From Candidatus Aminicenantota bacterium (lineage in GTDB: Bacteria > Acidobacteriota > Aminicenantia > Aminicenantales > Aminicenantaceae), in NCBI GenBank assembly GCA_011772495.1, contig WVZL01000048.1, positions 88,465 to 152,464 of the forward strand: a stretch of DNA of 64,000 nt, written 5' to 3'. Below are positions 23,899 through 33,326 of this stretch, in pieces (the stretch's first letter is position 1; every line of letters starts with the position of its first letter). A program made the position numbers and the translations under genes. The notes below the pieces were generated by a model. It was not told the origin of the DNA and did no database searches. It was given only the letters and a program-made list of their open reading frames with translations.

Positions 23899-25070
23899 AA
23901 TTAGCTTTTGTCGTCCAAAGATACGGATTAGAGATAAGCGGCGGAGCAGAGCTTCACTGCCGTTGGGTAGCTGAACATATGAAGAAACACTGTGATATTG
24001 ACGTGCTGACAACCAGAGCCTTGGATTATCTCACCTGGAAAAATCACTACCCAAAGGGGAAAGAAATGATTAATGAGATTCCGGTGAGGAGGTTCTCTGT
24101 TTCTAGAACAAGGAACCCGGGAAGGTTTGGTCTCCTCCAGAAGTACATCCTGGAGAATGAGCACGCCGAGGAAGATGAGTTCAATTGGCTGAGAGAGGAA
24201 GGTCCTGTGTGCCCCTCTCTCCTTCGCTACCTAAAAAAGCATGCGCGGGACTACGATTATTTTGTTTTCTTCAGTTACCGTTACTACCAGTCCTATTGGG
24301 GAGTGAATGCTGTTCCCTATAAGAGCATCCTGGTTCCCACTGCTGAGCACGACCCGGTCATTCATCTCAGGTTATTCAAGGATTTCTTCCGAAAACCCCA
24401 GGCCTTCATCTATAACTCTTTTGAAGAGCGAGAGATGATCAATTCCCTGAGCCAGAACGAGCACGTTTTGGGAGATGTGGTGGGCGTGGGCTCTGAAATC
24501 CCTGCTCAATGCTCCGGCCAGGAGTTCCGGCAGAAATACGACCTCTGGGGAGATTACTTCATTTATATCGGAAGGATCGATGAAAACAAAGGCTGCCATC
24601 AGCTCTTTGATTACTTTCTCAGGTTCAAAAAGGAAAACGGTTCCCCGATTAAGTTAGTTTTGGTAGGAAGCACCATCCTCAAGATTCCCTCCCACCCTGA
24701 TGTTCATTACCTTGGGTTCTTGTCCGAAGAGGATAAATTTAATGCCCTTGAAGGCGCCCTGCTCCTAGTCATGCCCTCTTTTTATGAAAGTCTTTCCATG
24801 GTGACTCTTGAAGCCTGGGCCCTACAGAAGCCCGTATTAGCCAATGCCCGTTGCGAAGTCCTCAAAGGACAGTGCTTGAGGAGTCATGGTGGTCTTTTCT
24901 ACGAAAATTACCCGGAATTCAGAGAAGCTTTGGGAGTTCTTATCTCCTTGCCAGAGCTTCGGAAGGGAATGGGAGCGAATGGACTTCGATATTTCAACAA
25001 GAATTACACTTGGGAGGTCATCGAGAACAAATACTTATCCATAATCAACCAGCTGGAAGAGAGAAAATAG
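23895..25070 (+). CDS. Glycosyltransferase family 4-type, copy A
   Basis: 391 aa. The N-terminal Rossmann domain begins [20 protein letters not shown], with the GG donor/acceptor loop. The C-terminal domain has YIGRIDENKGCHQLF and PSFYESLSMVTLEAWAL, the latter with the E-x7-E of retaining GT4 enzymes. It is a clear paralogue of 27209-28375, sharing LHCR, DYxTWKN and YCPALI/VCPSLL segments. It probably transfers a hexose from a nucleotide sugar to a growing surface polysaccharide; donor and linkage unknown. Overlaps the gene before by 4 nt and the one after by 1 nt. Confidence 0.88.
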   Translation: MKLAFVVQRYGLEISGGAELHCRWVAEHMKKHCDIDVLTTRALDYLTWKNHYPKGKEMINEIPVRRFSVSRTRNPGRFGLLQKYILENEHAEEDEFNWLREEGPVCPSLLRYLKKHARDYDYFVFFSYRYYQSYWGVNAVPYKSILVPTAEHDPVIHLRLFKDFFRKPQAFIYNSFEEREMINSLSQNEHVLGDVVGVGSEIPAQCSGQEFRQKYDLWGDYFIYIGRIDENKGCHQLFDYFLRFKKENGSPIKLVLVGSTILKIPSHPDVHYLGFLSEEDKFNALEGALLLVMPSFYESLSMVTLEAWALQKPVLANARCEVLKGQCLRSHGGLFYENYPEFREALGVLISLPELRKGMGANGLRYFNKNYTWEVIENKYLSIINQLEERK

Positions 25071-26137
25071 TGGAAGTTCATCAATTCGCCACCTCCTTGA
25101 CCTACGGTGATGCCATTTCCGACGAAATGCTGGAAATCCAGAAGGTTCTAAGGGAAAAGGGCTATAGTTCTGAAATCTTTATCCGCTTTTTTGATCCCCG
25201 AATGGCCGGATTCATAAAGGATTATCGAGAATACAGAGAATTCAGCTCTCCTGAGAATGTGGTCATATTTCATTTCTCCATAGGCTCACCCGTATCCAAG
25301 ATGTTTTTCCGCGTCCCGGATAAGAAAATCATGATTTATCACAACATCACTCCTTTTGAACACTACGTGGATTCCCACCGGATTCTAACCAGAGAATGCT
25401 ATAAGGGTCGTCTGGAGATCAAGCTCTTCGTGGATAAGGTCGACTTGGCTTTGGGAGATTCGGAGTTCAACCGCCAGGAGCTGGAAGAAGTCGGTTACCC
25501 TCAGACCGGTGTTCTTCCCCTTCTGCTGGATTTTACAAAATTTGATAGAGAAGGAGACTCAGTCGTAGAACAGATCTTCGGGAACGGAAAAATCACCCTC
25601 CTTTTTGTCGGGCGCATAATTCCTAACAAAAAATACGAGGATATCATCAAAATTTTTTACTTCTATAAGAAATTTTTCAACAGAAACTCTCAGCTTCTTT
25701 TAGTGGGTGATTACAGAGGTTTGGAAAGGTACCTTACCGGACTCTTGAACCTGGTTAAGAAGTTGGAATTGACAGATGTTCATTTCACTGGCCACGTGGA
25801 ATTCAAAGAACTGGTCTCTTTTTACAGGCTTTCCCATCTCTATCTAAGCCTGAGCGAGCATGAAGGATTCGGAGTTCCTCTCCTGGAGTCATTTCATACG
25901 AGAGTTCCGGTGATTGCCTTTGCAGCCGGAGCCGTGGAAGAAACAATGAACGGCGGGGGGATCATCCTGCGCCGCAAGGATTTTTTCAAGACCGCAGCTC
26001 TCGTCGATGCTGTTATGAAGGATAACAGCTTGAGGGCTCAAATCATCGACTCTCAGGTGAAGGCTTTGGATAAATACCAGAAAGAAAACATAAGCCGGAT
26101 CCTGCTCGGGCATATAGAAAGGGTAAAGAAAGGATGA
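25070..26137 (+). CDS. Glycosyltransferase family 4-type, copy B
   Basis: 355 aa from GTG 25070, which overlaps the last base of copy A's stop; a longer frame to 24851 exists but would overlap copy A by over 200 nt and gives an implausible N-terminus. FATSLTYGDAISDEMLEIQ at the start, LFVGRIIPNKKYEDII in the middle and [15 protein letters not shown] with the GT4 E-x7-E. YHNITPFEHYVDS is shared with copy B', its direct neighbour, so the two arose by duplication. Probably a retaining transferase of the same polysaccharide pathway. Confidence 0.86.
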   Translation: MEVHQFATSLTYGDAISDEMLEIQKVLREKGYSSEIFIRFFDPRMAGFIKDYREYREFSSPENVVIFHFSIGSPVSKMFFRVPDKKIMIYHNITPFEHYVDSHRILTRECYKGRLEIKLFVDKVDLALGDSEFNRQELEEVGYPQTGVLPLLLDFTKFDREGDSVVEQIFGNGKITLLFVGRIIPNKKYEDIIKIFYFYKKFFNRNSQLLLVGDYRGLERYLTGLLNLVKKLELTDVHFTGHVEFKELVSFYRLSHLYLSLSEHEGFGVPLLESFHTRVPVIAFAAGAVEETMNGGGIILRRKDFFKTAALVDAVMKDNSLRAQIIDSQVKALDKYQKENISRILLGHIERVKKG

Positions 26138-27207
26138 GGATTGACCAGCTGGTCCCTGCTTTTCATCGAGGGGATGCAATCGGGGATACGGCCTCTCATC
26201 TAAAACGTTTTCTAAGCACTCAGGGATTTTCCTCAGAGATCTACTGCCTGACCAGAGACGAAGCGCTCGATAGAGAGTCAGAGTTCATCTCCAGCTTTCC
26301 CAAAACAAAACCTTCGGATGTGACCATCCTTCATTTTGCCCTGCCCTCCCCCTTAACCAAGTCCTTCGCTAGGCTTCCAACCAAGAAGGTCCTCATCTAC
26401 CATAACATCACCCCGCCTGAATTTTTTGTAGACTTCAGCCAGGAAATGGCCAACATTTCGCGTCAGGGGCGAAAAGAGCTTGCCTCTCTTGTTCCTCATG
26501 TCTCTTTAGCCCTGGCTGACTCTGAGTTCAACTGCCAGGAGCTACGCCAGCTTGGCTTCAAGAAAACAGCTGCCTTTCCTCTGTTTGTTGATTTTTCCAG
26601 GTACGAAAGGAAAGTCAACCGTCTAGTGCATGAGCTCTTTTCAGATGGGAGAACAAACATTCTCTTTGTGGGGCGCATTGTGCCTAATAAGAGGATCGAA
26701 GACATCATCAGAGTCACGTTCTACTACAAGAAATACATTTCTCCTTTGGTCAGGATGATTGTCATCGGCAAAACACATTCTCTGCCCACCTACTACCAGA
26801 GCTTGGTGCGCCTGGCCGATGAATTCTATCTCCAGCCTGAAGAAATATGTTTCACCGGACACATCCCTGATGAAGAGATGTATGCCCTATACCAGGCCTC
26901 GGATGTGTTCCTTTCCTTGAGTGAGCATGAAGGGTTTGGGCTGCCCTTTTTAGAGAGCATGGTCTTTGATCTGCCTATTATCGCTTATGACTCCACAGCA
27001 GTGCCTTACACTCTGATGGGGGCTGGCGTGTTGATCAGGCACAAAAGAGTCGGTCAGGTAGCTGAGCTGGTAAATATTGTAGCTCATGATGAAAAAATAA
27101 AGCAGAAAATCATACAGGAGCAGCGGCAGAGGCTGGAGAGGTTTAAAGCTCAAGAATTGGAGAAACTGGTTCTTAAGCATATAGAGACTCTGACGGAAAG
27201 TCCTTAA
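26134..27207 (+). CDS. Glycosyltransferase family 4-type, copy B' (paralogue of B)
   Basis: 357 aa, overlapping copy B by ATGA. The N-terminus [18 protein letters not shown] matches copy B's start in design; [29 protein letters not shown] and [15 protein letters not shown] align with it throughout. The GT4 E-x7-E is intact, so both copies look active. Divergence from copy B is substantial, which suggests an old duplication and different acceptor or donor. Confidence 0.86.
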   Translation: MRIDQLVPAFHRGDAIGDTASHLKRFLSTQGFSSEIYCLTRDEALDRESEFISSFPKTKPSDVTILHFALPSPLTKSFARLPTKKVLIYHNITPPEFFVDFSQEMANISRQGRKELASLVPHVSLALADSEFNCQELRQLGFKKTAAFPLFVDFSRYERKVNRLVHELFSDGRTNILFVGRIVPNKRIEDIIRVTFYYKKYISPLVRMIVIGKTHSLPTYYQSLVRLADEFYLQPEEICFTGHIPDEEMYALYQASDVFLSLSEHEGFGLPFLESMVFDLPIIAYDSTAVPYTLMGAGVLIRHKRVGQVAELVNIVAHDEKIKQKIIQEQRQRLERFKAQELEKLVLKHIETLTESP

Positions 27208-27208
27208 G

Positions 27209-28375
27209 ATGAAGATTGCTTTTGTTGTCCAGCGATACGGCAAAGAAGTCATGGGAGGTTCAGAGCTCCACTGCCGCCAGATCGCGGAAAGACTGGTCGA
27301 TAAGGGATATGACTGCACGGTTTACACCACAACGGCTAAGGATTATATCACCTGGAAAAATGAATACCCTCCGGGAAAAACGATATTCAACGGCGTGGTG
27401 ATCAAGCGTTATAGAGTCAATAAAGAAAGAGATATTGAATCTTTTAACAAATATTCTGATTGGATTTTTTCCAATGACCATACTCTTGAAGATGAAATGG
27501 ACTGGCTCCAGCAGCAAGGCCCCTACTGTCCCGCCCTTATCGAAGCTCTGGAGAGGGAAGAAAAAGACCACGATCTTTTTATCTTTTTCACTTATCTCTA
27601 TTACAACACCTACTGGGGACTGCGGCGCCTCAAAGGGAAGAAGGTCCTGGTGCCCACGGCCCACGATGAGCCAGCTCTCCACTTGGGCATAATGAAAGAG
27701 GTATTTTCCGCACCTCAGGCCTTCATGTTTAACACCGAATCAGAAAAGAAGATGCTCGGTCAACTGTTTTCTTTCGAGAAAAAATACCAGGATACGGTAG
27801 GAGTCGGGGTTGAAATCCCGGAAAAGCTGGAGAGTTCTCGATTTTTTCAAAAGTACCAAATATCGCCTCCTTTTATACTGTACGCAGGCCGAATCGAGAA
27901 AGGGAAGGGATGTCAAGAGCTCATCGATTACTTTCTAAAATTCAGCCGCCGGAGTCTAAGACTCAGCCTGATCTTAATCGGAAATCTCCTGATGGATTTG
28001 CCCGTCCATCCCAGAATAAAGTACCTGGGATTCCTTTCGCCCGAAGAAAAAGACGAAGCCACAGCTTCTGCGCTGGCCACGGTCCATTCTTCGCATCTGG
28101 AAAGCCTTTGCATGGCTGCCTTGGAGTCTTTGGCTGCCCGGACTCCTATCCTTGTCCAGGAAAAAGCCGAGCCTCTAAAACAGCACTGCCTCAAGGGAAA
28201 AAGCGGGCTGTTTTACTCCAATTATCAGGAGTTTGAGGAGGCTCTGAACCTTTTCCTTAAAGATGTAAAGCTGAGAAGAGCTATGGGAGAAAATGGCTTG
28301 GATTATGTTCGGGAAAATTATTACTGGCCCGTAGTGATCGAGAAATACTCCAAGCTTTTCCACTCTCTTTCTTGA
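27209..28375 (+). CDS. Glycosyltransferase family 4-type, copy A' (paralogue of A)
   Basis: 388 aa, starting 1 nt after copy B'. [20 protein letters not shown] mirrors copy A's N-terminus, and [20 protein letters not shown] mirrors its donor site. In the E-x7-E region it reads [15 protein letters not shown], where copy A reads FYESLSMVTLEAWA, so both acidic residues remain. Final gene of the run; no strong terminator follows, only A/T-rich sequence to the mglA promoter. Confidence 0.86.
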   Translation: MKIAFVVQRYGKEVMGGSELHCRQIAERLVDKGYDCTVYTTTAKDYITWKNEYPPGKTIFNGVVIKRYRVNKERDIESFNKYSDWIFSNDHTLEDEMDWLQQQGPYCPALIEALEREEKDHDLFIFFTYLYYNTYWGLRRLKGKKVLVPTAHDEPALHLGIMKEVFSAPQAFMFNTESEKKMLGQLFSFEKKYQDTVGVGVEIPEKLESSRFFQKYQISPPFILYAGRIEKGKGCQELIDYFLKFSRRSLRLSLILIGNLLMDLPVHPRIKYLGFLSPEEKDEATASALATVHSSHLESLCMAALESLAARTPILVQEKAEPLKQHCLKGKSGLFYSNYQEFEEALNLFLKDVKLRRAMGENGLDYVRENYYWPVVIEKYSKLFHSLS

Positions 28376-28444
28376 CTGAAATTCTTGAAAATAAAGAAAT
28401 TAGTATAAAATAAAGAAATTTTCTTAGAATTTCGGCCAATTTTA

Positions 28445-28453
28445 TGTTATAAT
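28445..28453 (+). promoter_or_regulatory. Extended -10 promoter of the MglA-type GTPase gene
   Basis: TGTTATAAT is a full TGn plus consensus TATAAT, 31 nt before the ATG at 28484. The -35 is poor (TTAGAA at 28424-28429). Confidence 0.55.
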
Positions 28454-28483
28454 TTGCACCTCAGTAGCGGGAAAAAGGAATCA

Positions 28484-29278
28484 ATGGCTTTCATAAACTA
28501 TGCAACTAATAATCTAGCTATTAAAATTGTCTATTATGGTCCTGGTCTGAGCGGAAAAACAACCAACCTACGCTACATTTACCTAAAGCTGGATCCAGAA
28601 TCTCGTGGTGAGTTTGTCTGTCTGGAGACAGCCACTGATAGAACATTTTTCTTTGACTTGCTTCCGATCCGAGCCGGCATGATCAATGACTTCCAAATCC
28701 ATTTTCAGCTCTTGACTGTTCCAGGTCAGGTCTTCTATGAGGCCTCTCGAAGAACCGTGATGAGAGGAGCAGATGGCATCGTCTTTGTGGCCGATTCTCA
28801 GGTGGCTCTCCTTGACGCCAATATCGAGAGTTTTGATGGTCTAAGGAAAAACTTGCTTGAAAACGAAATGGATCTCAATGACCTGCCTCTAGTCTTCCAG
28901 TACAACAAGCGGGATTTGCCCAACCTCATCCCGGTCGAGACTTTTGACAATCTTCTGAATCCGCAGAGAGCTCCAGCCATCGAGGCGGCGGCTATCAACG
29001 GCACGGGAGTTTTTGAAACCTTAAAAGAGATTTCCCGGTTGACGATCCCTCATGTGAGAAAGAAAATCTTTGAGGCGAGAGGGGAGAAGGAACAGAAGGA
29101 AGAGATCGATTGGCATACGATCGAGGGTCGTGAAGGAAAGAAGGAAAAAAAGGACGAGGTGGAGTTTGTCGCTTCGACCTCTTCCATCAGCCTGAGAAAA
29201 ATCAAAATAACGACCAAGAGCGATATCGAAAAAGAAATAGACAACTTAGCCCGCCAATTTACCAGTAAGAAGGACTGA
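28484..29278 (+). CDS. mglA: MglA-type Ras-like GTPase with C-terminal extension
   Basis: 264 aa from ATG 28484, preceded by AAAAAGGA; the N-terminus MAFINYATNNLAIKIVYYGP matches MglA of Myxococcus and Thermus. The P-loop is GPGLSGKTT (residues 19-27), the switch II region TVPGQ (78-82) lacks the usual DxxG, as in MglA, and the base-recognition motif is NKRD (141-144). MglA sets cell polarity and drives motility in species that have them. Family members are about 195 aa; this one carries about 70 extra residues, rich in Lys and Glu and ending in a helical segment. No mglB lies next to it, so its GAP partner, if any, is elsewhere. Confidence 0.88.
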   Translation: MAFINYATNNLAIKIVYYGPGLSGKTTNLRYIYLKLDPESRGEFVCLETATDRTFFFDLLPIRAGMINDFQIHFQLLTVPGQVFYEASRRTVMRGADGIVFVADSQVALLDANIESFDGLRKNLLENEMDLNDLPLVFQYNKRDLPNLIPVETFDNLLNPQRAPAIEAAAINGTGVFETLKEISRLTIPHVRKKIFEARGEKEQKEEIDWHTIEGREGKKEKKDEVEFVASTSSISLRKIKITTKSDIEKEIDNLARQFTSKKD

Positions 29279-29341
29279 TCTTACTCACCTAAATTTTCTT
29301 TTCTGCAATTTTTCCATTTCTCTCTCTTTATATCCGCAGCT

Positions 29342-29350
29342 TGATATAAT
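29342..29350 (+). promoter_or_regulatory. Extended -10 promoter of comM
   Basis: TGATATAAT is TGn plus consensus TATAAT, 32 nt before the comM ATG. No recognisable -35 17 nt upstream. Confidence 0.5.
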
Positions 29351-29381
29351 GTCCGCCTGTTCTTCGTCTTTATAGCTGAGC

Positions 29382-30902
29382 ATGCTGGCCAAAGTTTCGA
29401 GTGCCTCCTTAATAGGGATCGAGGCTTATGTGGTGGATGTTGAGGTGGATGTTTCTCCAGGACTGCCGGCCTTGGTGACTGTCGGCTTACCTGATACCAC
29501 TGTGCGCGAAAGCAAGGAAAGAGTCCGGGCAGCTTTAAAGAATTGCGGTTATGAGTTTCCTTCCAAAAAAATCATCATAAATTTAGCTCCTGCTGATAGA
29601 AAAAAGGAGGGTTCAGCTTTTGATCTTCCCATTTCCTTGGGGCTGCTGGCCCATTCTGATTTTTTCCCTTTTGAGAGAATCCAGGACTATCTCTTCATGG
29701 GAGAGTTGGCTTTGGATGGACGTCTGAAACCTGTCAAAGGAGTGCTTTCCTCTGCTGTTATTGCCAGGAAGAATGGCTTCAAAGGAATAGTGATTCCCAA
29801 ACCGGATGAAAAAGAGGCGGCTTTAGTACCAGGGCTCAGTATTTATGGAATGGAGAATTTGGTTCAAGTTGTGGAATTTCTCCGGGCGCCTGAAGATGTT
29901 CCTCCTTGCCGTTATTCTTTGAAAGAAATTTTGCCTCCGCAAGAATACCAGGTGGATTTTCAGGAAGTGGGAGGCCAGCAGCACGTGAAGCGGGCCTTAG
30001 AAGTGGCTGCAGCTGGATCCCATAATATTCTTCTCATCGGCCCTCCTGGGGCGGGAAAGACGATGCTGGCCCGGAGGCTGCCCACCATACTGCCTAGGAT
30101 GTCTTTTGATGAAATCATCGAGGTGACCCAGGTCTACAGCGCTTCAGGGCTCCTCGGGGAAAAAGGTCCTCTGGTGGAAAGGCCTTTCCGTGCTCCTCAT
30201 CACACCATTTCGCGAGCCGGTATGATCGGGGGCGGCGTGATTCCTAAACCAGGTGAAGTCAGCTTAGCTCATAACGGTGTTTTATTATTGGATGAACTCC
30301 CCGAATTCCGAAGGCCTGTCCTCGAGGATTTACGCCAGCCGGTCGAGGATGGAAAGGTGACTGTTTCTCGTTCTTCGATGAGCGCGATCTTTCCTTCCTC
30401 TTTTATGCTGGTGGCAGCTATGAATCCTTGTGAGGATGTCTATCGGGGTCTTGCTTCCTCTAGTCTTGACTGCACCGATAGTCAGAGAAGCCGCTATTAC
30501 TCCAAGATATCCGGGCCGCTGCTGGATCGGATCGATATTCAAGTGGAAGTGCCTTGCGTGAAATTTCGAGATATCACTTCCAGGTTCATGGGAGAAAGCT
30601 CAGTCCGAATAAGACAGAGAGTCAGCAAAGCTCGGGCAAGGCAGCTGAGGAGATTCAAAGGGAAAAAGATTTACTCCAATGCTCAGATGGATTCCAAGGA
30701 AATCAAGAAGTATTGTCAGGTTGACGAGGAGGGGAGGGGGCTTCTGGAAATGGCTGTGGATCGCCTCGGGTTCAGCGCCCGAGCCTATGACCGTGTTCTA
30801 AAGGTTTCACGAACTATTGCCGATCTAGAGGGAGCGGCAGGAATAGGCCCGGTTCATGTCTCTGAAGCCATCCAGTACCGCCTGCTGGACAGACTATTTT
30901 GA
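29382..30902 (+). CDS. comM: ComM/YifB family Mg-chelatase-like AAA ATPase
   Basis: 506 aa, the normal length. The N-terminal ~180 residues are the S5-like ChlI domain (GLPALVTVGLPDTTVRESKERV). The AAA core has a Walker A at about residue 222 (IGPPGAGKTMLARRLP), a Walker B region (GVLLLDELPEF) and the sensor region FMLVAAMNPC. The C-terminal Mg-chelatase domain contains SARAYDRVLKVSRTIADLEG. In other bacteria ComM is a hexameric helicase that helps branch migration during natural transformation; conservation in non-competent species suggests wider use. Stands alone between mglA and the M20 peptidase. Confidence 0.93.
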   Translation: MLAKVSSASLIGIEAYVVDVEVDVSPGLPALVTVGLPDTTVRESKERVRAALKNCGYEFPSKKIIINLAPADRKKEGSAFDLPISLGLLAHSDFFPFERIQDYLFMGELALDGRLKPVKGVLSSAVIARKNGFKGIVIPKPDEKEAALVPGLSIYGMENLVQVVEFLRAPEDVPPCRYSLKEILPPQEYQVDFQEVGGQQHVKRALEVAAAGSHNILLIGPPGAGKTMLARRLPTILPRMSFDEIIEVTQVYSASGLLGEKGPLVERPFRAPHHTISRAGMIGGGVIPKPGEVSLAHNGVLLLDELPEFRRPVLEDLRQPVEDGKVTVSRSSMSAIFPSSFMLVAAMNPCEDVYRGLASSSLDCTDSQRSRYYSKISGPLLDRIDIQVEVPCVKFRDITSRFMGESSVRIRQRVSKARARQLRRFKGKKIYSNAQMDSKEIKKYCQVDEEGRGLLEMAVDRLGFSARAYDRVLKVSRTIADLEGAAGIGPVHVSEAIQYRLLDRLF

Positions 30903-30938
30903 ATAAAGTCATTCATCAGCAGTCGGGTTTATTTTTTC

Positions 30939-30968
30939 TTGACATTAGCTTGAGATTCCCAGTTTAAT
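30939..30968 (+). promoter_or_regulatory. Sigma-70-type promoter of the M20 peptidase gene
   Basis: TTGACA at 30939-30944, 18 nt, then TTTAAT at 30963-30968; about 115 nt before the ATG at 31084, leaving a leader of roughly 110 nt without obvious structure. Confidence 0.5.
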
Positions 30969-31083
30969 ATTTGTCTAGTTGATTCTTAGCTTTCAAGCCT
31001 TTATGAAAAATAAGAATTCAATGAACTAAATAAACTAGAGTAGCAAGACAAACCAGATAATTCATAGCTTGAAGGAGGTCCAA

Positions 31084-32568
31084 ATGAAAAAATTCTTAGT
31101 ATTATTCCTGGGTGTGATGATTCTCTTTTCTTATGCTTTAGCAGCTAAAGAGGAAAAAGATCCTCTTTTGCTTAAGGTCAAGCCAGCTAAGCTTACTCCC
31201 TTAAAAAAAGAGGCCTTAGCGTGGTTGGATGAGAATATGCCAGAGTTGTCCAAAATCAATGAGAAGATATGGCGCTTAGCTGAATTGGCCATGGAAGAAT
31301 ATGAATCGGCTGAGGTTCTGGCTTCCTATTTAGAAAAAAAGGGATTCAAGGTGGAAAGAGGCGTGGCTGGGATGCCCACAGCCTTTGTGGCCGTTTATGG
31401 ATCGGGAGAACCTGTCATAGGCATCCTGGCTGAGTATGATGCTCTGCCCGGTCTCTCTCAGGAGGCTGTTCCTAACCAGAAACCACTGGAAGAGGGAGAG
31501 CCTGGTCATGGATGCGGGCATAACATTTTTGGCACTGCGAGCACAGCAGCAGCAGTGGCCTTGAAAGAAGTTATGGCTAGGAAGGGGCTTTCAGGGACGA
31601 TCAAGCTTTTCGGCTGTCCAGCCGAAGAAACAGTCGTCGGAAAAGTCTTCATGGCCCGTGATGGAGTCTTTGATGGTCTTTCCTTATGTATTCAGTGGCA
31701 TCCGAGTTCTGAGAATAGTGTTTCTTTAGCCTCGGGAAATGCCATGAACCAATTCGAGGTTGAATTTTTCGGGAAGACAGCCCATTCTGCTGGTGATCCC
31801 TGGGAAGGCAGAAGCGCCCTGGACGCCGTAGAATTGACAAATATTGGCTTGAACTACTTGAGGGAACATCTCAAGCCGACGGCCCGGATTCATTATATTA
31901 TCCAGGAAGGTGGAGGAGCTCCCAATGTCGTTCCCGATTATGCCCGAGCTTGGTATTATGTCCGGGATATTGACCGAGAGCATGTCGATAAGGATTATGA
32001 GCGAGTTCTGAAGATAATTGAAGCTGCCTCCCTGATGACAGAGACAACCTATAAAATCAAATTTATCAGCGGAGTTCACAATATGTTGCCTAACCGGCCT
32101 GGTTGTGAAGTCGTGTACAGCAATCTTATGTTAATTGGTCCTCCTAAGTTCAGCGCGGAGGACCAGGCTTTTGCCAAGGAAATTCAGAAGAATTTAGGTG
32201 TTGAAGAGAAAGGATTGAAGACAAAAATTGAATCCTTCAAGCTCCCAGAGAGGAGCTGGGGCAGTGGCTCTACTGATGTGGCCGAGGTTAGCTGGCTCGC
32301 TCCCACTACAGATCTAGGGATAGTCTTTAAACCTGTGGGAACTCCTGGGCATCACTGGTCTGCGGTTGCCTGTGGAGGCATGTCTATAGGCCATAAAAGC
32401 ATGCTTACCGCAGCTAAGGTCATGGTCGCTTCAGGGCTTGATTTTTTGACTCATCCTGAGATCATCCAGAAGATGAGGAAGGAATGGGTGGAAAAAAAGA
32501 AAGGCAAAGAATATAAATCTCCCTTGCCGCCAGACCTGAAACCGCCAGTAAAACCCAAGAAGAAATAG
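31084..32568 (+). CDS. Secreted M20-family amidohydrolase/peptidase (AbgB-like)
   Basis: 494 aa from ATG 31084, set by AAGGAGG at 31072-31078; a TTG at 31069 would be upstream of that site. The signal peptide is KKFLVLFLGVMILFSYALAA. The catalytic domain shows ILAEYDALPG and GHGCGHNIFG (metal ligands), CPAEETVVGK (catalytic Glu pair), a lid domain around SAGDPWEGRSALDA and GTPGHHWSAVACGG near the end. This matches the M20D/AbgB group, which hydrolyses amide bonds in substrates such as p-aminobenzoyl-glutamate or acyl-amino acids. Export suggests use in scavenging. The C-terminus is a Lys/Pro-rich tail. Confidence 0.88.
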   Translation: MKKFLVLFLGVMILFSYALAAKEEKDPLLLKVKPAKLTPLKKEALAWLDENMPELSKINEKIWRLAELAMEEYESAEVLASYLEKKGFKVERGVAGMPTAFVAVYGSGEPVIGILAEYDALPGLSQEAVPNQKPLEEGEPGHGCGHNIFGTASTAAAVALKEVMARKGLSGTIKLFGCPAEETVVGKVFMARDGVFDGLSLCIQWHPSSENSVSLASGNAMNQFEVEFFGKTAHSAGDPWEGRSALDAVELTNIGLNYLREHLKPTARIHYIIQEGGGAPNVVPDYARAWYYVRDIDREHVDKDYERVLKIIEAASLMTETTYKIKFISGVHNMLPNRPGCEVVYSNLMLIGPPKFSAEDQAFAKEIQKNLGVEEKGLKTKIESFKLPERSWGSGSTDVAEVSWLAPTTDLGIVFKPVGTPGHHWSAVACGGMSIGHKSMLTAAKVMVASGLDFLTHPEIIQKMRKEWVEKKKGKEYKSPLPPDLKPPVKPKKK

Positions 32569-32667
32569 AAGAGAATAGGGGCCAGAGCTAGACTTTCAAC
32601 ATTCTTGTCGCAAAGACCAAGACAGGAAAAATAACTGATATTAAAACGGCCAAATAAATCAGGCAAG

Positions 32668-32717
32668 CTAAACAAACGAGAAAAACTAGACAAACTAAAC
32701 AAACTAGAAAAACTAGA
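32668..32717. repeat. Direct repeat of 23 nt with 27-nt period
   Basis: Two copies, 32668-32690 and 32695-32717, begin CTAAACAAAC and end AAAAACTAGA, with one mismatch (G to T). The second copy ends one base before the alternative ATG at 32718. The region is A-rich with almost no T or G. Confidence 0.75.
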
Positions 32718-32729
32718 ATGGAGAAGATT

Positions 32730-33290
32730 ATGGACAAAACTCATGATCTAAAATTAAACAGGAGAGATTTTATTGGCTGTGCTTCCGGCTTCATGCTGGG
32801 AAGCTGCTTTCTGAATTCTTCCTCACTGAGATTATACGAAGAAATAAACATTCAAGAACTCAAGGAGGAGCTAACTCCAGAGGAACAAGAATTGGTTGAA
32901 AACTCTGCCCTGGCTCAGGAGTTGAAGAAGCTTTTCGGCAAAGGCTACAGTTGTGCTGAATCTTTTTTTAAGGTTTCTTTGGGATTCATGAAAGAATCTG
33001 AAAAGTTAGCATGGGTTGCTTCTGGTTTTGGCGGAGGTATATACCACAAGGACATTTGTGGCTATCTTACCAGCGGCGTTATGGCCATAGGTCTCAAAGG
33101 CGGCAGCCTGGAGAAAGAGAGAAAAGAAAAGAAGGATCATGTTAGGAGCGCTGTCAAACAGTACTGGAAGTGGTGGATATCCCAAGCTCCTCTGCACTGT
33201 TCAGAAATCAGGAAGAAAGGGACGAGTTCCAAGGTGTGCCGCCGACTTGGTCAGCTTGCCGCAGTCAGGATAGAAGAGCTTATAAAATAA
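32730..33290 (+). CDS. Tat-exported C_GCAxxG_C_C family putative redox protein
   Basis: 186 aa from ATG 32730 (GGAGAAG lies just before; an in-frame ATG at 32718 is possible). NRRDFIGCASGFMLG is a twin-arginine signal, implying export of a folded, cofactor-bearing protein. The mature part carries GYSCAES, GFGGGIYHKDICGYLTSG, HCSEIRK and VCRRLG, giving the conserved Cys spacing of the C_GCAxxG_C_C family, thought to be redox active or metal binding. The Tat signal is unusual for this family, most members being cytoplasmic by my recollection. Function unproven. Confidence 0.82.
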   Translation: MDKTHDLKLNRRDFIGCASGFMLGSCFLNSSSLRLYEEINIQELKEELTPEEQELVENSALAQELKKLFGKGYSCAESFFKVSLGFMKESEKLAWVASGFGGGIYHKDICGYLTSGVMAIGLKGGSLEKERKEKKDHVRSAVKQYWKWWISQAPLHCSEIRKKGTSSKVCRRLGQLAAVRIEELIK

Positions 33291-33326
33291 TAAAATAAGG
33301 GTCAGGTCTCCTGATTCAGGATTAGG

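Noticed and set aside
24851-25069. Longer N-terminus for glycosyltransferase copy B
   Set aside because: It would overlap copy A by over 200 nt and encodes residues unlike any GT4 N-terminus; the paralogue B' starts at the position equal to GTG 25070.
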